The notes beneath the pieces are model-generated. The model made no database searches. It was not told where the DNA came from and saw only the letters and a list, made by a program, of their open reading frames with translations. A program made the position numbers and the translations under genes. Shown here piece after piece: positions 34,016-41,663 of a DNA stretch of 64,000 nt; the stretch's first letter is position 1, and every line of letters starts with the position of its first letter. This stretch comes from Actinomadura madurae (lineage in GTDB: Bacteria; Actinomycetota; Actinomycetes; Streptosporangiales; Streptosporangiaceae): assembly GCF_900115095.1 (NCBI RefSeq), contig NZ_FOVH01000004.1:600127-664126 (forward strand). The letters are read 5' to 3'.

Positions 34016-35590
34016 TCACGCGAGGACGCTCTTCGCCCACTTGTAGTCGGACTTGCCGACGGCCGTGCGCTGCACCTCGTCCACCACCGTGATCTGCCGC
34101 GGCAGCTTGTAGCCGGCGAGGCGGCCGCGGCAGTATTCGGTCAGTTCCTCAAGCGTGATCGTGCTGCCGGGACGCGGCGCGACGACGGCGGCGACGCGCT
34201 GCCCGAAACGCTCGTCCGGCAGGCCGACGACGACCGCGTCGTACACGGCGGGGTGGTCCTTCAGCGCGACCTCGACCTCCTCCGGGTAGACCTTCTCCCC
34301 GCCGGTGTTGATCACCAGGGAGCCGCGGCCGAGGAGGGTGATCGTGCCGTCCTCCTCCAGGCTCGCGTAGTCGCCGGGGATCGACCAGCGGGTGCCGTCG
34401 GCGGCGGTGAAGAACGTCGACGCCGTCTTCCCGGGGTCGTTGTAGTAGCCGAGCGGGATGCGGCCGCTGCGCGCGAGCCGGCCGGTCCCGCCGGGCTTCA
34501 CCGGGTTCAGGTCGTCGTCCAGGACGGTGATCCCCGGCTTCATCATGAACCGGGCCGTCCCCTCGTTGCCGCCGACGGACGGCCCGCACGCGCCGGTCTC
34601 CGAGGCCCCGTAGTTGTCGAGGAACATGATGTCCGGCAGGTGCTCCTGGAGCGCCGCCTTGGCGCCCTCCGTCAGCGGCGCGCCGCCGGACGCGATCGCC
34701 ATCAGCGACGACGTGTCGTGGCCGCCGCCGGCCAGGGCCTTCGCGACCGGCCGCGCCATGACGTCCCCGACCAGCATCAGCACGTTCGCCCGCTCCTCGG
34801 CGAGCAGCCGCAGCGTCCGGTCCGCGTCGAACGCGCGGTCGGTGTAAAGGACGACCTTCGCGCCGCTGAACAACCCCATGCACGCGACCCACTGCCCGGC
34901 GCCGTGCATCACCGGCGCGCAGTCCAGGACGGCCATCGCGGGCTGGTCGGCGTTGGCGGCGATCTCCTCCGGGGCGCCGATCGGGTCTCCGAGGACGTTC
35001 CCGCCGCCGAGCGCGCCGAAGAAGATGTCCTCGCAGCGCCACTCGACGCCCTTCGGGTAGCCCGTCGTGCCGCCCGTGTACATGATGTAGCGGTCGTCGC
35101 TGGACCGCTCCGGGAAGTCGGCGCCCGGGTCGGCCGCGGCGAGCGCCTTCTCGTACTCGACCGCGTCGGGGATGTCGTCCGCGCACCCGTCCTCCAGGAC
35201 GACGACGTGCCGCAGCTTCGGCAGTTCGGCGCGGATCTCCTCCACCGTCACCAGCAGGGACCGCTCCCCGATCAGCGCGACCGCGTCGGAGTCGGCGAGG
35301 ACGTGCCGCAGCTCGGCGGCGACGTACCGGAAGTTCACCGGAACCGGCACGGCGCGGATCTTGAACGCGCCGAACATCGCCTCGATCCACTCGGCCCGGT
35401 TGTGGGCGAGGATCGCGACGTGCTCGCCCGGCCGGACGCCGGCCGCCGCGAGATGGTGCCCGACCCGGCTCGCCCGCTCGTCCAGCCGCCGGTACGTCCG
35501 CCGCTCGTCCCCGGCCACCAGGGCGGGGCGGTCCGGCCCCGCCTCGGCGAGGATTTCGAGCAGGTCGGCCAGGTTGTAGCTTCGCGCCAT
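34016..35590 (-). CDS. FadD19-like acyl-CoA synthetase
   Basis: 524 residues. Motifs: MYTGGTTGYPKGVEWR near residue 172 (the 'GxxWR' extension is characteristic of the FadD17/FadD19 branch), NYGASETGACGPSVGG near 322, WSIPGDYASLEEDGTITLLGRG near 395, and the C-terminal RTAVGKSDYKWAKSVL with the catalytic Lys near 510. Relatives activate steroid side-chain acids or long-chain fatty acids to CoA thioesters. The usual FadE/KstR neighbours are absent here. ATG 35590 is clear; a GC hairpin terminator follows. Confidence 0.92.
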   Translation of the reverse strand: MARSYNLADLLEILAEAGPDRPALVAGDERRTYRRLDERASRVGHHLAAAGVRPGEHVAILAHNRAEWIEAMFGAFKIRAVPVPVNFRYVAAELRHVLADSDAVALIGERSLLVTVEEIRAELPKLRHVVVLEDGCADDIPDAVEYEKALAAADPGADFPERSSDDRYIMYTGGTTGYPKGVEWRCEDIFFGALGGGNVLGDPIGAPEEIAANADQPAMAVLDCAPVMHGAGQWVACMGLFSGAKVVLYTDRAFDADRTLRLLAEERANVLMLVGDVMARPVAKALAGGGHDTSSLMAIASGGAPLTEGAKAALQEHLPDIMFLDNYGASETGACGPSVGGNEGTARFMMKPGITVLDDDLNPVKPGGTGRLARSGRIPLGYYNDPGKTASTFFTAADGTRWSIPGDYASLEEDGTITLLGRGSLVINTGGEKVYPEEVEVALKDHPAVYDAVVVGLPDERFGQRVAAVVAPRPGSTITLEELTEYCRGRLAGYKLPRQITVVDEVQRTAVGKSDYKWAKSVLA

Positions 35591-35795
35591 GCCACGTCCT
35601 CGCGGTGTCGGGGTGGGGACCGTCCCGATCCTCTCCGCGGACGGCCGGCGAACTCAATCCTTGTTGGCATTCCGTCCAATGAGATGAATCACACACCGGA
35701 TGCCCTCATCCGGCCACCCCGGCGGTCCTTACACGGCTCTTATCCGGGTACCGGCATGCTTGGCCGTAACGATTCAGTATCAGACGGGGGTAGTG

Positions 35796-36338
35796 GTGAG
35801 CGCAGGCGCGATGGCGTGGACCCCGCCGACGTGGGAGGAGATCGTCAGCGAGCACTCGACCCGGGTGTTCCGGCTGGCGTACCGGCTGACCGGCAACCGG
35901 CACGACGCCGAGGACCTGACGCAGGACGTCTTCATCCGGGTCTTCCGTTCGCTGTCCTCCTACAGCCCCGGCACGTTCGAAGGCTGGCTGCACCGCATCA
36001 CGACCAACCTCTTCCTCGACCGAGCCCGCCGCAAGCAGCGGATCCGGTTCGACGCCCTCGGCGACGACGCCGCCGAGCGCCTCCAGGGCCGCGAGCCGTC
36101 CCCGGCGCAGGCCTACGACGACCGGCACCTCGACCACGACATCCAGAAGGCGCTGGACGGGCTCGCCCCCGAGTACCGCGCCGCGGTCGTGCTGTGCGAC
36201 ATCGAGGGCCTCTCGTACGAGGAGATCGCCGCGTCCCTGAACGTCAAGCTCGGCACCGTCCGCTCCCGGATCCACCGCGGCCGCGCCCAGCTCCGGACCG
36301 CTCTGGAGCACCGCAGGCCCGCCGAATGCACGCAGTGA
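35796..36338 (+). CDS. sigE: ECF RNA polymerase sigma factor, SigE-like
   Basis: About 180 residues. Region 2 is highly characteristic of SigE ([24 protein letters not shown], then [26 protein letters not shown]); region 4 is [20 protein letters not shown] with [26 protein letters not shown]. SigE controls cell-envelope and extracytoplasmic stress genes and is normally restrained by an anti-sigma (RseA) encoded next to it. None follows here; an alpha/beta hydrolase does instead. GTG 35796 follows GGGGG at five-base spacing; GTG 35793 and ATG 35811 are alternatives. Confidence 0.9.
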   Translation: MSAGAMAWTPPTWEEIVSEHSTRVFRLAYRLTGNRHDAEDLTQDVFIRVFRSLSSYSPGTFEGWLHRITTNLFLDRARRKQRIRFDALGDDAAERLQGREPSPAQAYDDRHLDHDIQKALDGLAPEYRAAVVLCDIEGLSYEEIAASLNVKLGTVRSRIHRGRAQLRTALEHRRPAECTQ

Positions 36339-36386
36339 CGAGCATCACTAGTGACCGCTGAGTAACTTCCGGCCTACCCTGCGGCC

Positions 36387-37202
36387 GTGGACATCGTCTT
36401 CGAGCGCCGCGGCGAGGGGCCGCCCCTCGTCCTGCTGCACGGCATCGGCCACCGCCGCCAGGGCTGGGCGCCCGTCATGGACCTGCTCGCCGCCGAACGC
36501 GAGGTCATCGCCGTCGACCTGCCCGGTTTCGGCGACTCCCCGCCCCTCCCGCCGGGCACCCCCTACACGCTGGACGCCGCCGTCTCCGCCCTCGCGGAGT
36601 CCTTCGCCGGCCTCGGCCTGGACCGGCCGCACATCGCGGGCAACTCCCTGGGCGGCCTGTTCGCCCTCGAAGCCGCCGACCGGGGCCTCGCCAGCTCCGC
36701 GACCACCCTGTCCCCGGCGGGCTTCTTCAACGCCCTCGAACTCCGCTACGGCATGTCGGTGCTGCGCGCCTCGCGCCTCGGCGCCCGCGTCCCGGAGACG
36801 TTCCTCACCCGGCTGGCCCGCTCGCCGCGCCGCCGCGCCCTGATGTTCGGCATGATCTACGGCCGTCCGGACCTGATGGACGTCGAGGCCCTCACCGGCG
36901 ACGCCCGCGCCCTGCGGAACGCCCCCGGCTTCGAGCCCACCCTCCGCGCCGGCCGCACCACCCGGTTCCTCGGCTCCTGCGCGGACGTCCCGGTCACGAT
37001 CGCCTGGGGCACCAAGGACCGCCTGCTCCTGCGCAGCCAGGCCATCCGCGCCCAGCGCCGCCTGCCCCACGCCCGCTTCGTCTGGCTGGAGGGCTGCGGC
37101 CACGTCCCCATGGCCGACGACCCGCAGCTTGTGGCGAAGGTCCTCCTCGAAGGCAGCGCCCACCCCCTGCTCACCGCCCGCCCCGAGGCCGCCGCGTCCT
37201 AG
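36387..37202 (+). CDS. Alpha/beta-hydrolase fold protein
   Basis: 271 residues. Oxyanion motif LLHGIGHRRQGW near residue 17, nucleophile elbow GNSLGG near 83, Asp in WGTKDRLLLRS near 212 and His in GCGHVPMADDP near 238 make up a complete Ser-Asp-His triad. It resembles small-ester or lactone hydrolases. GTG 36387 may be leaderless: TACCCT ends six bases upstream. It is downstream of sigE after 48 nt. The stop overlaps the convergent dienelactone hydrolase gene by four bases. Confidence 0.9.
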   Translation: MDIVFERRGEGPPLVLLHGIGHRRQGWAPVMDLLAAEREVIAVDLPGFGDSPPLPPGTPYTLDAAVSALAESFAGLGLDRPHIAGNSLGGLFALEAADRGLASSATTLSPAGFFNALELRYGMSVLRASRLGARVPETFLTRLARSPRRRALMFGMIYGRPDLMDVEALTGDARALRNAPGFEPTLRAGRTTRFLGSCADVPVTIAWGTKDRLLLRSQAIRAQRRLPHARFVWLEGCGHVPMADDPQLVAKVLLEGSAHPLLTARPEAAAS

Positions 37203-38005
37203 GGCTTCAGGCGTTCGGTCAGGAAGGCGAGGATCTCGTCCCTGGCCCGCACCGTGGGATGCCCGTCCTCGTCGACGAGATGGGCGGTGACGACGCTGTG
37301 CGGCGTCCCGACCACGTCGCGGAAGAACGGCGGCGGATCGGTGTTGGCGGCGCCGCCCGGCAGGACCCGCCCGTCGAAGGCATCACCGAGCAGCGCCTGG
37401 TAGGCGGCGAACCGCTGCCCTGTGCACCAGCGGTCGTTGTCGAAGCGGTAGGCGAGCACCTTCACCCCGTCGCGTGCGACCCGGTCCCTGACCGCGCGGG
37501 CGTCCTCGTCACTGAGCTCCAGCCCGGCGGGATCGTCCAGCGGCAGCGACGGATGGTTCACGACCGGCGCGATGACGGCCGGTTCGAGCGCCATGGTGAG
37601 GGCGAAGTTCCCCGTGAAACACAGCCCGATCGCGCCGACCCCCGGCCCGCCGCACTCGGCGTGCGCCCGCCGCGCGAGCCCCCGCAACCACGCCGTGACC
37701 GGACTGGTGCCACCCCCCGCGAACGCCCGGAACTCGGCGCTGACACACGCCCGCCGCACGATCTTCTCGCCGCTCTCGGCCGTCGGATAGGCACCGTCGA
37801 CGCCGAACAGCGAGGGCACATGGACGGTGAACCCCGCGTCCCGCACCCACCGCGCCAGCCGGAGGACGTCCGGGCTGATCCCCGGCATCTCCGGCATCAC
37901 CACCACGGCAGGCCCCGCCCCCGCGCTGTAGACCGTCTTCACCACCCCGTCGACGTCCACGCCCCGGCGGCCGAAGTCCCCGATCACATCGCTCTTCTCA
38001 CTCAT
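37199..38005 (-). CDS. Dienelactone-hydrolase family protein
   Basis: 268 residues. Catalytic Cys in IGLCFTGNFALTMAL near residue 132 (family GxCxGG; here GLCFTG), Asp in the 'YRFDNDRWC' region near 188 and His in HLVDEDGHPTV near 246 complete the triad. The N-terminus has VVVMPEMPGISPDVLRLARW. It hydrolyses lactones or similar esters in aromatic-ring degradation or detoxification. ATG 38005; a divergent, truncated GlxA-type regulator starts at 38104 and was probably its regulator. Confidence 0.92.
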   Translation of the reverse strand: MSEKSDVIGDFGRRGVDVDGVVKTVYSAGAGPAVVVMPEMPGISPDVLRLARWVRDAGFTVHVPSLFGVDGAYPTAESGEKIVRRACVSAEFRAFAGGGTSPVTAWLRGLARRAHAECGGPGVGAIGLCFTGNFALTMALEPAVIAPVVNHPSLPLDDPAGLELSDEDARAVRDRVARDGVKVLAYRFDNDRWCTGQRFAAYQALLGDAFDGRVLPGGAANTDPPPFFRDVVGTPHSVVTAHLVDEDGHPTVRARDEILAFLTERLKP

Positions 38006-38103
38006 GGCGACAAGCGTGGTCCTACGCAGCGCACACCGGTGATGGGCCAGATCGCCATTTACAGGGGTAATCTCGCCACCTGCGACCATGACAGGGAGGA
38101 CGT

Positions 38104-38228
38104 GTGAGTGCGCTTCGCGTCGGTGTGCTGGCCTATCCGGGCTGCTTCGCGTCCGAGGTGTTCGGCGTACCCGACCTCCTCGTCGTGGCACCGCGCATGG
38201 CCCGCAGGGGCCGCGCCGGGACACGATC
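38104..38228 (+). pseudogene. N-terminal fragment of a GlxA/AraC-type regulator (DJ-1/PfpI domain)
   Basis: GTG 38104 with GGGAGG upstream encodes the typical start of a GlxA regulator, RVGVLAYPGCFASEVFGVPD, and homology-like sequence continues only to about residue 40. It then runs into unrelated sequence exactly where the minus-strand nucleotidyltransferase gene ends (38229). The rest of the PfpI domain and the AraC HTH (normally about 300 residues) are absent on either side. I infer truncation by the arrival of the two-gene cassette at 38229-39148. The divergent dienelactone hydrolase gene has probably lost its regulator. Confidence 0.75.
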
Positions 38229-38759
38229 TCAGCCGGGTTCGAAGAGGTCTTCCAAGATCATCTGTGCCCGCTCGGGTACGGGCTCTTCCGGAAAGACGTC
38301 GGCGCAGAGGTCCAGAACCTCCTCGGCGGAGCCGAGCTCGAGATGGCGGACGAGGAAGCGGATGTCTTCGGCGTCGCGACGGCGGGCGGCGAGCACCTTC
38401 ATCGCGAGGAGGTGCTCAGGCGAGGCGGCCGAGACCCGCAGACCCGGGTGGTCGAATACGCGCGTGGCAGAGGGGTCTCCGCCTGGAGCGACGTAGACGC
38501 TTGCCTGTTCGTTCAGCCACCACGGAGGCAGCCCGAGTTCCCGGGCGAGCGCGCGGGCTTCGTCCAGCACGATGCCATGCGGCTCGAAGACCGCGTCGAT
38601 GTCTCGGGTGGAGCGCCGGGCGTCGTAGGCCAGCGCCATGGCCGCGCCGCCGACGACATAGATGTCGGCGACGACGCCGCGACGGACCAGCCGATCACCG
38701 AGCTTGCGGAAAACGTCATCGAGGGCGGCGCGGTCGAGGAGCGGTTCGGGGTCGCTCAC
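38229..38759 (-). CDS. Nucleotidyltransferase-fold protein (DUF6036-type), probable toxin of a two-gene cassette
   Basis: 176 residues. The polymerase-beta-like signature YVVGGAAMALAYDARRSTRDIDAVF near residue 28 has the G-G motif and the two metal-binding Asp (D-I-D), followed by the helical region SPEHLLAMKVLAARRRDAEDI near 115. This is the arrangement of AbiEii/MenT-like nucleotidyltransferases, some of which modify tRNA or proteins as toxins. GTG 38759 overlaps the upstream gene's stop (GTGA), the classic antitoxin-toxin coupling. The toxin role is inferred from architecture and family. Confidence 0.82.
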   Translation of the reverse strand: MSDPEPLLDRAALDDVFRKLGDRLVRRGVVADIYVVGGAAMALAYDARRSTRDIDAVFEPHGIVLDEARALARELGLPPWWLNEQASVYVAPGGDPSATRVFDHPGLRVSAASPEHLLAMKVLAARRRDAEDIRFLVRHLELGSAEEVLDLCADVFPEEPVPERAQMILEDLFEPG

Positions 38760-39148
38760 GCGACCTCCAGTTCCTGTGGGGCGACGAACACTCCGCGCCG
38801 GCGGAACGCGGCCGGAGCGTGCACGATGGCATCGACCCTCGCGGCGGGGGTGTTGAACGGGAACCAGAACCGGCCCAGACGCCGGGCCTCGGCCCACAAG
38901 GGAGCGCCCCGCCCGTCCCGGGCCGCGAGATGTTCGGCCAGCGCCGCCAGGAACACGTCCCAGCGTTGATCTCCGGTGCTCGCAGGCTCCTCCGCGAGAA
39001 GCGCCAGGCGTTCGGCCGGAGGCTCATGCCTGAACTCTTCGAGGAACTCCGCGACCAGCCGCCATCGGGTTTCGTCGTCTCGGCCGCCGCCCAGGTGACG
39101 AGCCAGACCGGCGATGGTCATCGGCTCGTAGCCCCGCTCGGTGCGCAT
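38756..39148 (-). CDS. Partner (putative antitoxin) of the nucleotidyltransferase
   Basis: 130 residues, mostly helical, N-terminal GYEPMTIAGLARHLGGGRDDETRWRLVAEFLEEF in outline (a possible winged-helix or small dimer domain), and a conserved-looking C-terminus RFWFPFNTPAARVDAIVHAP and AAFRRRGVFVAP. ATG 39148 follows GGGAGG at eight-base spacing. It is translated just before and coupled to the nucleotidyltransferase, as antitoxin genes usually are. The family name is unknown to me; assignment as antitoxin rests on order and coupling. Confidence 0.72.
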   Translation of the reverse strand: MRTERGYEPMTIAGLARHLGGGRDDETRWRLVAEFLEEFRHEPPAERLALLAEEPASTGDQRWDVFLAALAEHLAARDGRGAPLWAEARRLGRFWFPFNTPAARVDAIVHAPAAFRRRGVFVAPQELEVA

Positions 39149-39239
39149 GATCTGTACCTCCCTCTCGAGTGTACGGCCGGGCCGGGCCGTCGGCCGTACG
39201 ACACGGTTCGAGGTCACGGACCGGCGCCGGGGGGCGGGG

Positions 39240-39275
39240 GCAAGGGCCCGCGCCGGCGGGTGCGCGGGCCCTTGC
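39240..39275 (-). terminator. Strong hairpin terminator after the LPVTG protein
   Basis: GCAAGGGCCCGCGC and GCGCGGGCCCTTGC form a perfect 14-bp stem with an 8-nt loop, six nt after the stop codon at 39282. This shows the gene really ends there. Confidence 0.85.
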
Positions 39276-39281
39276 GGACGG

Positions 39282-39992
39282 TCAGCCGGTGACGGGGAGG
39301 TCGCCGGGGATCGGGGTCGGGGTCGGGGCCTCGCCCGGCGGGGTGGCCGGGGAGGACGGGGTGCCCGGGTCGGACGGCTGGCCCGGCTGTCCGGGCTGGC
39401 CCGGCTGTCCGGCCTTGCCGCAGGTGGCGGACGCGATGCTGATCGTCTGGGTCTTGCCGGCGATGGTCGCGCTCACCTCGATGGCCGTGACCGTGAGGGT
39501 GCCGTCCTTGTCGCGGACGTGCCTGTTCAGCGTGACCGTGGCGTTGCCGAGCTGGGGCACGGTGACGTTGACGGTCGTGTTGGGCGTCGCGGCGGCCTTC
39601 AGCGTCCGGCCGTTCAGCTTCGCCTTGACCAGGTGGGAGATGCCGTTGCCGTTCTCGCACTTGGCGGTGACGGCGCTCGCGGAGAGGCCGAGCCGCGCGA
39701 CCTTCACGTCGGCGACGGACGCCCGCGCGTGCCCGGACCAGGCGGCGGCGTTCAGCAGCCGGGCCTCGACCAGCGGGTTGGCGGGCAGCTCGGCGACGCT
39801 CTTGCGCTCCGGCTGCTGGGCGGTGGACGTCACCGACGGGGTCGCCGGGATGGCGACCGCGCCGGTGGCGGAGATCGCGAAGGCCGAGCCGGCGCCGCCG
39901 CTGGTGGCGGACGCGGCGGGGGCGCCCAGCGTGAACGGCAGGGCCAGCGCGCCGGCGACGGCCGCGCACTTGGCGAATGACTGCAAACGCAC
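39282..39992 (-). CDS. Secreted 'SCO1860/choice-of-anchor' type protein ending exactly at LPVTG
   Basis: 236 residues: a Sec signal peptide (1-29, cleavage at ASA/T), a Ser/Ala/Val-rich beta domain with two Cys (AKCENG near 125 and SATCG near 195), a Gly-Pro-Gln repeat (GQPGQPGQPGQP) and a Pro/Thr-rich wall-spanning tail ending PIPGDLPVTG-stop. LPVTG fits the sortase LPxTG motif, but the hydrophobic helix and basic tail that normally follow are absent, and a terminator comes immediately after the stop. So it is either a released protein or a remnant of an anchored one. GTG 39992 follows AAGGAG. Confidence 0.85.
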   Translation of the reverse strand: MRLQSFAKCAAVAGALALPFTLGAPAASATSGGAGSAFAISATGAVAIPATPSVTSTAQQPERKSVAELPANPLVEARLLNAAAWSGHARASVADVKVARLGLSASAVTAKCENGNGISHLVKAKLNGRTLKAAATPNTTVNVTVPQLGNATVTLNRHVRDKDGTLTVTAIEVSATIAGKTQTISIASATCGKAGQPGQPGQPGQPSDPGTPSSPATPPGEAPTPTPIPGDLPVTG

Positions 39993-40057
39993 GATATTTC
40001 TCCTTCGGGGTTCCGTGTTTCGAGGGGTCGAGCGGGACCGGCCGGGCGGCCGGACGT

Positions 40058-40843
40058 CTATTCCGTGATGTGGACGGGCGTGCCGAGCGGCACCTTCGCG
40101 AGCTGCTTCAGCGCGTCCGCGGGCACGCGCACGCAGCCGTGCGTGACGGCCTTGCCGAAGACGGATTTCGATGGCCAGCCGTGGAACGCGACCGTCCCGG
40201 GGCCGCCGCCGAAGGTGTCGAGGGTGGCGGAGTGGGCGCCGACCGGCAGGATCAGCGGGCTGTAGGTCGGCTTCTCGGGAGCCAGGGAGGCGAGCAGGAA
40301 CGTCCGCCCGGTGGGGGTGGGGGTCTTCGGCGCGCCGACGGCCACGGACCAGGCACCGGCCTTGCGGCCGCCGCGGGACAGGGTCAGCCGCCGGTCGCTC
40401 AGGTCGACCTTGATGGCGCCGGAGCTGCGCGCGGCCTTGAGCCCGGAGTCGGGGATCCAGCCCGTCACGCCGTTCGGGCGGCTCGGGAGCAGGACCCGCC
40501 GCCAGCCGGGCCGCGACTCGAGGACGGGCACCCAGGTGGGACCCTTCAGCTGGGTGCTGGGCAGTTCCGCCACGGCGGGGGCGCCGGGCTTGGCGGACAC
40601 CGGGACGGTCGCGTCCGGGTGCACCACCGTGCCGTCCGTCGTGCCGGACGGCGCCGAGTCGCGCGGCAGGTCGTTCAGCGTCGTGTAGGTGGTCGCCTGC
40701 GGCAGCTTGTCCGAGGCGCCCGCGGGCGACGCGCCGCCGCCCGGCCCGGGGTGGTCACCTCCTCCGCATCCGGTCACGAGCAGGGCCGTCACCAGCAGTG
40801 CCGGGGCCGCCGTCCGGGCGGCGCGCGGTGGTTCGTCGCTCAC
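40058..40843 (-). CDS. L,D-transpeptidase (YkuD) lipoprotein
   Basis: 261 residues. Lipobox LLVTGCGGG near residue 25, then a Pro/Ala linker, an SH3-like segment with WVPVLESRPGWRRVLLP and GVTGWIPD, and a YkuD domain from about 145. The catalytic motif is complete: VAFHGW upstream and SVFGKAVTHGCVRVP with the nucleophile Cys near 239. It forms 3-3 cross-links in peptidoglycan or attaches proteins to it. GTG 40843 follows GGAG. It follows the LPVTG gene's upstream region in the same direction, but 65 nt separate them and each has its own RBS. Confidence 0.93.
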   Translation of the reverse strand: MSDEPPRAARTAAPALLVTALLVTGCGGGDHPGPGGGASPAGASDKLPQATTYTTLNDLPRDSAPSGTTDGTVVHPDATVPVSAKPGAPAVAELPSTQLKGPTWVPVLESRPGWRRVLLPSRPNGVTGWIPDSGLKAARSSGAIKVDLSDRRLTLSRGGRKAGAWSVAVGAPKTPTPTGRTFLLASLAPEKPTYSPLILPVGAHSATLDTFGGGPGTVAFHGWPSKSVFGKAVTHGCVRVPADALKQLAKVPLGTPVHITE

Positions 40844-40994
40844 GAAGACTCCAAGTGATCCGCCGGAGGGGGGCTCCGGCTCGCCTCTGTGCCCGCTGTC
40901 TACGCACGAGGCCCCGGCGGGGTTGCACGGTGTGCGGACCAAGTTGCAGGGTGTGATTCGCCGGTTTCGGTGGACCACCCGGAACAATCCGGGA

Positions 40995-41046
40995 TTGACA
41001 TGTGTTTGAACCCTCAACTAACCTTCGACAGTCGTTGAAGTTTCAA
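40995..41046 (+). promoter_or_regulatory. YceI promoter with two MarR-type palindromes
   Basis: TTGACA (40995-41000), 18-bp spacer, TAACCT (41019-41024). The spacer contains TTGAACCCTCAA (41006-41017), and TTGAAGTTTCAA (41035-41046) lies at the probable transcript start. TTGA-Nx-TCAA palindromes are typical MarR-family operators. No MarR gene is in the window. Confidence 0.7.
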
Positions 41047-41068
41047 GCACCTTCCCTGAGGAGCCAGC

Positions 41069-41617
41069 ATGAGCATCGCCGCCGTCGCCCCCGAGCTGAC
41101 CGCCGGTACCTGGAACATCGACCCCGTCCACTCCGAGGTCACCTTCGTGATCCGGCACCTGATGACCAAGGTGCGGGGCGTGTTCACCGACTTCACCGGA
41201 ACCGTGCAGATCGCGGAGGAGCTCTCCGAGTCCACCGCCACGGCGGAGATCAAGGTCGCCTCGATCGACACCCGCAACCCCGACCGGGACGCGCACATGC
41301 GGACGGCCGAGGTCCTGGACGCGGAGAAGTACCCCGTCATGACGTTCGCGACCAAGGGCGTCCGGGCCGAGGGCGGCGAGTACTTCCTGGACGGCGAGCT
41401 GACGATCAAGGACGTGACCCGCCCGGTCGCCCTGTCCGTCGAGTTCAACGGCGTCGCCGAGGACCCCTGGGGCGGGACGCGCGCCGGGTTCTCCGCCGCG
41501 GTCTCGATCAGCCGCAAGGACTGGGGCATCGAGTTCAACGTGCCGCTGAAGGGCGAGAAGGCGCTGCTCAGCGACAAGGTCGACATCCAGCTGGAGGTCC
41601 AGGCCGTCCGCGCCTGA
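41069..41617 (+). CDS. YceI-family isoprenoid/lipid-binding protein
   Basis: 182 residues, a cytosolic-looking YceI lipocalin-like barrel without signal peptide: GTWNIDPVHSEVTFVIRHLM in outline at the start, then IDTRNPDRDAHMRTAEVLDAEKYPVMTF (segments) and ELTIKDVTRPV with KDWGIEFN. YceI proteins bind polyisoprenoids or amphiphiles and are often induced by stress. GAGGAG precedes ATG 41069. It is regulated by a strong promoter with MarR-type sites, and a hairpin terminator follows. Confidence 0.95.
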   Translation: MSIAAVAPELTAGTWNIDPVHSEVTFVIRHLMTKVRGVFTDFTGTVQIAEELSESTATAEIKVASIDTRNPDRDAHMRTAEVLDAEKYPVMTFATKGVRAEGGEYFLDGELTIKDVTRPVALSVEFNGVAEDPWGGTRAGFSAAVSISRKDWGIEFNVPLKGEKALLSDKVDIQLEVQAVRA

Positions 41618-41628
41618 GCCTCCGCGCC

Positions 41629-41662
41629 GCGAGGGGCCGTCCGTTCACGGGCGGCCCCTCGC
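41629..41662. terminator. Bidirectional hairpin between YceI and the histidine kinase
   Basis: A 15-bp stem, GCGAGGGGCCGTCCG with CGGGCGGCCCCTCGC (one G-T wobble) and a TTCA loop, between two convergent stops (41617 and 41664). Confidence 0.85.
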
Positions 41663-41663
41663 G

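Noticed and set aside
39380..39415. Short tandem repeat (GGCTGTCC/GGCTGGCC)
   Set aside because: It encodes the GQPGQPGQP stretch of the secreted protein; a coding repeat, not a separate element.
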